Assembly (NCBI RefSeq): GCF_907163135.1
Contig: NZ_CAJQUA010000001.1
Span: 2,061,001-2,125,000, forward strand
DNA length: 64,000 nucleotides
Source of the DNA: Brachymonas denitrificans
GTDB taxonomy: Bacteria; Pseudomonadota; Gammaproteobacteria; Burkholderiales; Burkholderiaceae_C
Reading direction: 5' to 3'
The notes under the pieces were generated by a model that was not told where the DNA came from, searched no databases, and saw only the letters and a list, made by a program, of their open reading frames with translations. Position 1 is the first letter of the stretch, and each line of letters opens with the position of its first letter. The translations under genes were made by a program, and so were the position numbers. Positions 54,744 through 61,369 of the stretch are shown piece after piece.

Positions 54744-55013
54744 ATGGGATTTCTGATCTGGATCATCGTAGGTGGTGTGGTGGGCTGGCTGGCCAGCTTG
54801 GTGATGCGTACCGATGCGCAGCAGGGTCTGTTCCTGAACATCGTGGTCGGCATCGTGGGCGCCCTGCTGGGCGGGTGGCTGATTTCGCCGCTGCTCGGTG
54901 TGGGCACCATCAATGAGAGCCCCTTGAGCATCGGCGCCATCGTGGTGTCGCTGATCGGCGCCATCATCCTGCTGGCGATCGTGAATCTGGTGCGTCGCGG
55001 CAGCGTGCGCTGA
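54744..55013 (+). CDS. GlsB/YeaQ/YmgE family small membrane protein
   Basis: An 89-residue protein with three hydrophobic, glycine-rich helices: LIWIIVGGVVGWLASLVM, FLNIVVGIVGALLGGWLI and SIGAIVVSLIGAIILLAI. It belongs to the transglycosylase-associated (YeaQ) family, often stress-induced, of unknown function. AAGGAG lies 8 nt before the ATG. A strong terminator follows, so it is a single-gene unit. Confidence 0.88.
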   Translation: MGFLIWIIVGGVVGWLASLVMRTDAQQGLFLNIVVGIVGALLGGWLISPLLGVGTINESPLSIGAIVVSLIGAIILLAIVNLVRRGSVR

Positions 55014-55054
55014 TCACCCGGCGCGACCCCAGCCCGTCCTGACAAGGCGGCCGG

Positions 55055-55089
55055 CGCCACCTCTGGCAACAGGGTGGCGTCATTTTTTT
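55055..55089 (+). terminator. intrinsic terminator of the glsB-like gene
   Basis: CGCCACC / GGTGGCG stem (55055-55061 with 55073-55079), then TCA and seven T. Confidence 0.85.
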
Positions 55090-55166
55090 CATGCCGCGCT
55101 GCCGGCTCGCCCGCTACCGCCGGGCATGGCTTCACGGCATACTGTGAGAGCACTTTTTTCCGCATC

Positions 55167-56360
55167 ATGCCCGACCAGCCTCCTCCCCTCTCCGCAGCAC
55201 CGGCGGCGCCTCCCGTCCCGGCAAAACCCGATCCGGCAGACTCGCTTGATGCGGACACGGTCGGCGGCGCATCGAGACGCCGCCTGCTGATCTGGACGCT
55301 GATTCTGCTCAACGTCACGCTGGTGATCTTCCTGCTGAAGTGGGCCGATGCCTTCTTCATGCCTCTGGTGGCGGGCATCTTCCTCTCGTACACGCTCGGT
55401 CCCATCGTCGACTTCCTGCAGTTGCGCCTGCGCCTGCCGCGTGCGCTGGGCAGTGCGGTGGCCATTCTGGCCTTCATGGGCGTGATCGGCGGAATCGGCT
55501 ATGCCGTTTGGTGGCAGGCGATCGACCTGGCCGAGTCCATGCCCGAATCGATCAACCGGGTCACGCGCAGCGTGCGCCAGGTGCAAGTCGACCGCAGCAG
55601 CTCGCTCTCCAAGCTGAACCAGGCGGCGCAGGCGGTGGACAACGCACTCAAGAGCGCATCGCCTGCCCCGCGCGGCTCGCAGTCGGCCGCGGCGCAGGCC
55701 GCGCCGGCGCCGGAGCGCGTCTCCTCGTTGCTGATGCAGCGCGCGTTGCGCGTGGTTGGCGGCATGGGTACGCTGGGTTCTGTGCTGCTGCTGGCCTATT
55801 TCCTGCTCACTGCCGGCGACAGCTTCCGGCGCAAGACCGTGCGCGTGGTCAGCAAGCGCTGGCAGCACAAGCGGGTGACGGTGGAGCTGCTGGATGACAT
55901 CCACTCCTCGGTGCAGCAATACCTCGGCTCGCTGGTGATGGTCAACCTGCTGCTGGGCCTGCTGACCTACGTGACGCTGCTGGCCCAGGGCTTTCGCAAT
56001 GCCGAGATCTGGGCCACGCTGGCCGGCATCCTGCACGTGATTCCCTACGTCGGCCCCCTGCTGACCGCCATCGGCGTGTTCATTGCCGGCGTGCAGCAAT
56101 GGGGGGCCATCGTGCCGGCCGCGCTGGCGGCGGGCTCCACGCTGGTGGTGGCCGCACTGGTCGGATCGGTGGCCTATGCCTGGATCCTGGGACGCATTGC
56201 CAACATCAACCACTCCGCGCAGTTCATCGCGCTGCTGTTCTTTGGCTGGCTGTGGGGGGCGCTGGGGCTGTTGATCGCCATTCCGCTGGTGGTGGTGATC
56301 AAGGTGATTGCGGCCCGCGTGGATGCGCTGCACCCGGTGGCCGAGTTCCTGCGCGAGTAA
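55167..56360 (+). CDS. AI-2E family (PerM-type) transporter
   Basis: A 397-residue membrane protein with about eight spans, a proline-rich N-terminal tail, and family blocks FFMPLVAGIFLSYTLGPIVDFL, HVIPYVGPLLTAIGVF and the late ALGLLIAIPLVVVIKVIA (in part). The central soluble section (about residues 120-200) is polar and alanine-rich. Members transport autoinducer-2 or act as Na+/H+ antiporters; substrate is unknown here. The ATG at 55167 avoids a non-coding extension that includes the upstream terminator. Confidence 0.85.
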   Translation: MPDQPPPLSAAPAAPPVPAKPDPADSLDADTVGGASRRRLLIWTLILLNVTLVIFLLKWADAFFMPLVAGIFLSYTLGPIVDFLQLRLRLPRALGSAVAILAFMGVIGGIGYAVWWQAIDLAESMPESINRVTRSVRQVQVDRSSSLSKLNQAAQAVDNALKSASPAPRGSQSAAAQAAPAPERVSSLLMQRALRVVGGMGTLGSVLLLAYFLLTAGDSFRRKTVRVVSKRWQHKRVTVELLDDIHSSVQQYLGSLVMVNLLLGLLTYVTLLAQGFRNAEIWATLAGILHVIPYVGPLLTAIGVFIAGVQQWGAIVPAALAAGSTLVVAALVGSVAYAWILGRIANINHSAQFIALLFFGWLWGALGLLIAIPLVVVIKVIAARVDALHPVAEFLRE

Positions 56361-56414
56361 CGGAGGCGCCCCGGACAGGCTGGCGCGCGGGCACTGTGCG
56401 CAGCAGACCGGCTT

Positions 56415-56828
56415 TTACTTCTGGATCCAGGGCAGACCACGAAAACGCCAGCCACCCCGATGGCCGCGCTGTTGCGCACCATCCAGATCGCCCTCGAAAC
56501 CTTCGAGCACGTTGTAGCAGCCCCCCAGCCCCAGCTCGGTAGCGCGCTGCGCGGCTCCGACGGAGCGGACACCGCTGCGGCAGATGAACAGCAGGCGCTG
56601 TCCGGGATGCTGCTGCGCAATCGCCAGTACCTGGGCATCAAAATCGGGATTGGGCACCATGCCGGGATAGATGCGCCAGCACAGGGGCACCGCTCCTGGC
56701 ACCATGCCGACCCAGTCGCGCTCGGCGTCGGTGCGCACGTCCACCAGCACGCCCTGCCCCTGCTGCTGCCAGGTGTAGGCCTGTTCGGGTTCGATGTCGC
56801 CGGCGTATTGGGTGGGAGTGGTCTGCAT
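56415..56828 (-). CDS. rhodanese-like domain protein
   Basis: A 137-residue single-domain sulfurtransferase. It has VLVDVRTDAERDWVG near the start and the active-site loop LLFICRSGVRS with its cysteine, followed by YNVLEGFEGDLD. GAGG lies 8 nt before the ATG at 56828, 17 bp after the stop of the sensor kinase gene, so the two are probably co-transcribed. The role is unknown; single-domain rhodaneses handle sulfane sulfur or act in signalling. Confidence 0.85.
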   Translation of the reverse strand: MQTTPTQYAGDIEPEQAYTWQQQGQGVLVDVRTDAERDWVGMVPGAVPLCWRIYPGMVPNPDFDAQVLAIAQQHPGQRLLFICRSGVRSVGAAQRATELGLGGCYNVLEGFEGDLDGAQQRGHRGGWRFRGLPWIQK

Positions 56829-56845
56829 GCGGGGGTCCTCGGGAA

Positions 56846-58351
56846 TCATCCGAGTGTAGCCGGCGAAACCACCTCCCGCGTTTCGCCTCCGGACGTATCC
56901 ACGATCAGTGCCGGGGCACCCGCATCGGGACGGGATGGCGCGGCGGCGGGGCGCGGTGCGGGCTGATGGCGCCGCTGCGGCAGCGACCCCTCGATGCGCG
57001 TGCCGCGTCCGGCCGCCGAAACAATGCGCAGGCTGCCCTGCATGGCCTCCAGCCGGTGCCGCATGCCGGACAGGCCGTAGCTGGCATTGGCCTTCTCGTT
57101 CACGTCGAAGCCGATGCCGTCATCCAGCACCTGCAGCAGCGCGTAGTCCTTCTTGTCGTGCAGCATCACGCGCACATGGCTGGCGCGTGCGTACTTGCTG
57201 ATGTTGGTGAGCGCCTCCTGCATCACGCGGAACACCACCAGCTGCGCCTCGGGCGCCAGCTCCACCGGCTCGATGTCGGTTTCCACGCTGATCTCGGTGC
57301 GATCGGAAAATTCGCGCGCGTAGTTTTCCAGCGTGGCACGCAGGCCCAGGTGCGCCAGCGAGGACGGCTGCAGCTCCTCGATCAACTGGCGCTTGAAGGC
57401 CACGCCGGCGTTGAGCGACTCCACCAGATGCTGCAGGCGCTGGGCGATCTTCTCGTCGTCCACGCCAAGCTGCCCCAGACGCGACTTGATGCGCGCCGTA
57501 TCGAGCTTGGCCGCCGTGAGCAGCGCGCCCATCTCGTCGTGCAGCTCCTGCGCCATGCGGCCGCGCTCGGCCTCCTGCACCTTCATCACATGCGTGGTCA
57601 GTTCGGACAGCTGGTGCGTGCGCTCGCGCACTTCGGTGTCGAGCTGGTCGCGCTCCTGCTGGATGGCCTGGCGACGCTCTTCCTGGATATGGTCGATGCG
57701 GCGCGACTGGCGCACCAGCAGGTAGAACGCGGCCGCACCCAGCAGGATCACCGCCAGCACCACCAGACGGGCCGCCAGCAGGTTGCGCTGCAGGGCCAGC
57801 CTGCTTTCCGCCAGGGCGCGGTCATTGGCCTGGCGCAGGCGCTCGATGCCGGTACGGGCGGTATCCATGTAGGTTTGTCCGGCATCGGTGTTGAAGGCGG
57901 TGAGCCAGTCCACGTCGCCGCTGGCACTCTGGCGCATGCGCACGGTCACCTCCATCTCGGCGATGCGGCGCGAGATGGGCCTGGAAATGCCGGCAAACTC
58001 GTTCAACTGCTGCTGTGAATCGACGTAGAAGCTGCGTGCCTTGTCCAGCGCCGGATCGATGCGCGAGACCGCCAACTGGTAGGGGCCGAGATAGCGCTTG
58101 TCGCCCGAAATCAGGTAGCCGCGCTGCAGGGTCTCGGCATCGATCACGGCGGTGCGCAGATTGTTCAGCGCGACCCGTTGCTGCTCCAGACGGTCCACCT
58201 GGTCGAGATGGTCACGCGAGTTCATGTAGCCGAACTCGTTCAGCAGCAGCACCAGAGCCACCACCAGCATGGCCCAGAACATGGCATGGGGCCGGGAAAA
58301 GTGGCGCAAGGCCTTGCCGAGGCGGGTTTCGGAGCGTGCTGCAGCTATCAT
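56846..58351 (-). CDS. CHASE3-domain sensor histidine kinase, NarX/LiaS type (HisKA_3)
   Basis: A 501-residue membrane kinase. Two spans (about 24-41 and 195-214) bracket a periplasmic CHASE3-like helical domain (TLQRGYLISGDKRYL). A coiled linker follows, then HisKA_3 with the phospho-accepting histidine near residue 271 (AQELHDEMGALLTAAKLD) and the HATPase domain (ALTNISKYARASHV; DDGIGFD; GLSGMRHRLEAMQG). The proline-rich C-terminal tail is unusual. No response regulator gene is adjacent, so the partner, probably a NarL-type regulator, is elsewhere. Confidence 0.9.
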   Translation of the reverse strand: MIAAARSETRLGKALRHFSRPHAMFWAMLVVALVLLLNEFGYMNSRDHLDQVDRLEQQRVALNNLRTAVIDAETLQRGYLISGDKRYLGPYQLAVSRIDPALDKARSFYVDSQQQLNEFAGISRPISRRIAEMEVTVRMRQSASGDVDWLTAFNTDAGQTYMDTARTGIERLRQANDRALAESRLALQRNLLAARLVVLAVILLGAAAFYLLVRQSRRIDHIQEERRQAIQQERDQLDTEVRERTHQLSELTTHVMKVQEAERGRMAQELHDEMGALLTAAKLDTARIKSRLGQLGVDDEKIAQRLQHLVESLNAGVAFKRQLIEELQPSSLAHLGLRATLENYAREFSDRTEISVETDIEPVELAPEAQLVVFRVMQEALTNISKYARASHVRVMLHDKKDYALLQVLDDGIGFDVNEKANASYGLSGMRHRLEAMQGSLRIVSAAGRGTRIEGSLPQRRHQPAPRPAAAPSRPDAGAPALIVDTSGGETREVVSPATLG

Positions 58352-58535
58352 GCAACCAATTGTGCATGGCCTGCGTGCGCTTTTCTTGTAGGAAACCGGC
58401 GCATCTTCACTCTCTGAAGCAAGCCCTGCATGCCGCCCATTCCCGAGTTGCCCCCTGCCCGACTGGCTGCAGCGTCATGTCGAAGTCATCAAATCGTGGC
58501 ATAAATGACGGTTGGCTGACCTATCCTGGGGGTGA

Positions 58536-58549
58536 TTGACATACGTCAA
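58536..58549. promoter_or_regulatory. candidate CRP/FNR-superfamily site
   Basis: TTGAC-ATAC-GTCAA is a perfect 5-bp inverted repeat matching the TTGA-N6-TCAA core of FNR/FixK/DNR-type sites. It is 61 bp before the DUF3149 start and about 190 bp from the divergent sensor kinase gene. The rest of 58352-58610 shows nothing more. Confidence 0.45.
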
Positions 58550-58610
58550 ACGTTCCAAGCCGCAGATCAGGCCCAATGGCCCATGTTTGTAAACTGAATG
58601 GGAGAGTTCC

Positions 58611-58778
58611 ATGGATGTGCTCATGCGCGAACTGTTTGCCACCGACATCGGCTTGCTGACCATTTTCACCATCGGCTTCATCGTGGTGATGGCTGCCTGG
58701 CTGTTCTTCTTCGTCCGCAAGAACGTGGCACGCGACGAGGCCGCACACGCCAAGGACACCCCGAAACTGCGCAACTGA
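58611..58778 (+). CDS. DUF3149-type single-span small membrane protein
   Basis: A 55-residue protein beginning MDVLMRELFATDIGLL, with one hydrophobic helix (about residues 14-34, TIFTIGFIVVMAAWLFFFV) and a charged C-terminus RKNVARDEAAHAKD. This resembles the DUF3149 family known from Burkholderiales. GGGAG lies 6 nt before the ATG. Function unknown. A CRP/FNR-type palindrome upstream suggests oxygen- or nitrogen-oxide-dependent expression. Confidence 0.8.
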   Translation: MDVLMRELFATDIGLLTIFTIGFIVVMAAWLFFFVRKNVARDEAAHAKDTPKLRN

Positions 58779-58839
58779 GTGCAGCATTGAACGGATGGTT
58801 CTGGCGGCCCGGGTGCTCGCCGCACGGGGCTGGCTCGCT

Positions 58840-58845
58840 TATACT
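58840..58845 (+). promoter_or_regulatory. possible -10 element upstream of ydcH
   Basis: TATACT matches the -10 consensus at 5 of 6 positions, with no convincing -35. Transcription from it would give an 85-nt leader that contains a long imperfect stem (GGCCGG / CCGGCC, 58857-58899) and a seven-codon frame (ATG to TAA). Confidence 0.3.
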
Positions 58846-58935
58846 GGAGGCATGAAGGCCGGTTACCTGCCGTAACACGAAGGCAGCAGGGTCCGGCCGG
58901 ATCAGTGCCCATACCCACTCCAAGAGGACCATCCC

Positions 58936-59157
58936 ATGTTTCCCGAATACCGCGACCTGATTTCCCAGCTCAAGAGTGAAGACGCCCACTTCGAACGTCT
59001 GTTCGAAAAGCACAACGAGCTGGACCACCGCATCAAGAACATGGAAGCGCACATCGAGCACGCGACCCACGAAGAAATCGAGGTTCTGAAGAAGCAGAAG
59101 CTGATGATCAAGGACGAGCTCTACCAGATCCTGCGCAAGGCAGACGGCAAGGCCTGA
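58936..59157 (+). CDS. YdcH family (DUF465) small protein
   Basis: A 73-residue highly charged helical protein beginning MFPEYRDLISQLKSEDAHFERLFEKHNELD in outline and ending in a second helix (EVLKKQKLMIKDELYQIL). This is the short coiled-coil DUF465 family, of unknown function. AAGAGG lies 8 nt before the ATG. Confidence 0.88.
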   Translation: MFPEYRDLISQLKSEDAHFERLFEKHNELDHRIKNMEAHIEHATHEEIEVLKKQKLMIKDELYQILRKADGKA

Positions 59158-59179
59158 GCCTGACCTACCCCCGTTCCAT

Positions 59180-59207
59180 GCCCGCCCCGTGCGGGCATTG
59201 CTGTTTT
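59180..59207 (+). terminator. terminator of ydcH
   Basis: GCCCGC / GCGGGC stem with a CCCGT loop, then ATTGCTGTTTT. It ends at the stop codon of the convergent rsmE gene. Confidence 0.65.
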
Positions 59208-59977
59208 CAGCCCTGGCGCAGCGTCAGGCAGGCCAGCGCGGCCAGCGGTGCGGTTTCGGCACGCAGCACATGACGCCCCAGCGACAGCGGCCGGAAACCC
59301 CGGGCCAGCGCCAGCGCTTCTTCCCCCGCACTCAGGCCGCCTTCGGGACCGGACAGCAGGTAGATGTCGTCCGGCAGGGCTTCCTGCATCAGCACCGCCA
59401 GCGGCTGGCTGCCTTCGCTCAGGGACAGTATCCAGCGTGCTGCCTTGCTGTCCGCGCCCTGCACGGCCTCGGCCAGCGTGCTGACGGGGTGCAGCTCGGG
59501 CACACGATTGCGCCCCGATTGCTCGCAGGCCGCCACGACCACCGCCTGCCAGTGTGCCTGCTTCTTTTCGGCACGCTCGCCCTTGAGGCGCAGCACGCTG
59601 CGCTCGGTCATCAGCGGACGGATGCTGGCCACGCCCAGTTCGGCAGCCTTTTCCACCAGCCAGTCCATGCGTTCGTTGGCCGGCACGCCGCTGAGCAGGT
59701 GCACGCGCGGGCCCGCATCTGCCTGCTCCACCTGCCGGGCACCGACGCGGACTTCCACTTCGCTGCGCCCCATGCGCGTGATGACGGCCTCGAAGCTGCC
59801 ATCTGCATAGTCCGGACGCGCTTGCCCCGGCGGCAACTGGGCCGCCAGGCCCCCATGGAACAGCGTCAGCGCATCACCCGGCTGCATGCGCAGCACCTGC
59901 ACATGGCGCGCCGCACCCGCGGGCAGGCTGAGCGTATCGCCTTCGGCCAGCGGGACAGGACAGTGGAAGCGCGGCAT
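59207..59977 (-). CDS. rsmE: 16S rRNA (uracil-1498-N3)-methyltransferase
   Basis: A 256-residue SPOUT methyltransferase. An N-terminal PUA-like domain (FHCPVPLAEGDTLSLP, HVQVLRMQPGDALTLF) precedes the trefoil-knot domain with LSGPEGGLSAGEE and the closing LGRHVLRAETA. The ATG at 59977 gives the canonical start MPRFHC; the longer frame overlaps the kinase gene. It lies 28 bp after the AmgK-like gene, on the same strand. Confidence 0.94.
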   Translation of the reverse strand: MPRFHCPVPLAEGDTLSLPAGAARHVQVLRMQPGDALTLFHGGLAAQLPPGQARPDYADGSFEAVITRMGRSEVEVRVGARQVEQADAGPRVHLLSGVPANERMDWLVEKAAELGVASIRPLMTERSVLRLKGERAEKKQAHWQAVVVAACEQSGRNRVPELHPVSTLAEAVQGADSKAARWILSLSEGSQPLAVLMQEALPDDIYLLSGPEGGLSAGEEALALARGFRPLSLGRHVLRAETAPLAALACLTLRQG

Positions 59978-60005
59978 GGTCAGCAGTTTTCCTGGAGCAG
60001 GCGCA

Positions 60006-61094
60006 TCACATGCGGCCAAAGGCATAGCCCGTCACATCCTGCGTGCCCTCGACATCGTCCACCAGCTTGAGCAGCGGCGCCAGCTCGCGGTAGCGGCGCG
60101 CGGTGCTGCGGATGTAGTGGATAAAGCGCGGCGCGTCGGCCAGGTATTTGTCCTTGCCGTCGCGCAGCGTCAGACGCGCGAAGATGCCGGCCACTTTCAG
60201 GTGGCGCTGCAGCGCCATCCATTCCACGGCGCGGTAGAAGGCACCGAAGTCGGCATGCCAGTCCTCGAAATCCATCAGGCCGGCCTTGCGCGCGCGCTCC
60301 CAGTAGCGGATGGTCACGTCCAGCACCAGGTCTTCTTCCCAGCTGATGAAGGCATCGCGCATCAGGCTGGCGATGTCGTAGGTAACGGGGCCGTAGACCG
60401 CATCCTGGAAGTCGAGCACGCCCAGGGGCGCACCGGGTGCATCCCCCAGCATCAGATTGCGCGGCATGAAGTCGCGGTGCACATAGACCTGCGGCGCAGC
60501 CAGGTTGCGCTGCACGATCAGGTCGAAGGCGGATTGCAGCACCTGCTGCTGCTCCGGCGTGAGCGGGTGCTGGCGGTGCTGCGCGATGTACCAGTCCGGG
60601 AACAGCTGCAGCTCGCGGCGCAGCAGCGCCTCGTCATAGGGCGGCAGCACCGCGGGGCGCGAGGCCTGCTGCCAGGGCAGCAGCACGTCCAGCGCACGCA
60701 GATAGAGCGGCTGCGCCGCCTCGGGGCGGGCCGGATCCAGCGCGCTCATCATGGTGGCATCGCCCAGATCGGTCAGCAGCATGAAGCCGTTGGCTTCGTC
60801 CCACTCCAGCACGCGCGGGGCGTGCAGGCCGGCCGCCTCCATCAGGCGCGCCACATGCACGAAAGGATGGCAGTTTTCCTTCTCCGGCGGGGCATCCATG
60901 ATGATGCGCGCCGGCTGTCCCGCGGCGCCGAGAATGCGCAGGTAGCGGCGGAAGCTGGCGTCGGCACTGGCGATCTGCAGCGTCTGCGGCTGCAGGCCGT
61001 GGCGCGGTGCGAGCTGCGCCAGCCAGGCATCGAAAAGGGAAGCACGGACGGGATCCGCCCAGGTGACGGGCGAGGGAGAAGACGCGAGGGACAT
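60006..61094 (-). CDS. amgK: AmgK-like sugar kinase (aminoglycoside phosphotransferase family)
   Basis: A 362-residue kinase-like protein with the Brenner motif VHRDFMPRNLML and the metal motif VLDFQDAVYGPVTYDIASL. Divergent placement next to lptD is typical for AmgK, the N-acetylmuramate/N-acetylglucosamine anomeric kinase of peptidoglycan recycling. Its usual partner murU is not next to it; rsmE follows instead. I place the start at 61094 (MSLASSPSP), though the ribosome-binding site is weak and the exact start is uncertain. Confidence 0.75.
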   Translation of the reverse strand: MSLASSPSPVTWADPVRASLFDAWLAQLAPRHGLQPQTLQIASADASFRRYLRILGAAGQPARIIMDAPPEKENCHPFVHVARLMEAAGLHAPRVLEWDEANGFMLLTDLGDATMMSALDPARPEAAQPLYLRALDVLLPWQQASRPAVLPPYDEALLRRELQLFPDWYIAQHRQHPLTPEQQQVLQSAFDLIVQRNLAAPQVYVHRDFMPRNLMLGDAPGAPLGVLDFQDAVYGPVTYDIASLMRDAFISWEEDLVLDVTIRYWERARKAGLMDFEDWHADFGAFYRAVEWMALQRHLKVAGIFARLTLRDGKDKYLADAPRFIHYIRSTARRYRELAPLLKLVDDVEGTQDVTGYAFGRM

Positions 61095-61369
61095 GGAGCG
61101 ACAGGCAGGAAAGGAAACGGCCACGCCAACCCGGCCGGGCATGGCCTGAAACTGCCATTGTATGCAGCGATGCCGCCTGCGCGGGGTTTTGCAGCGCTTG
61201 TGCGGCGTTACAAGCCAGTACTCTGCAACATTTCGGCAAGGCCATTCGCTGCAATCTCCGGGTTTGACTGGCAAAATGGCAGGATTTGCAGGAGTCCGGA
61301 GCAATCCGGCCCTGGCAGGCTGAGGCGCCAGCATGGCCGCGCAGCCTTCCCCGTCACTACAGGAAACGC

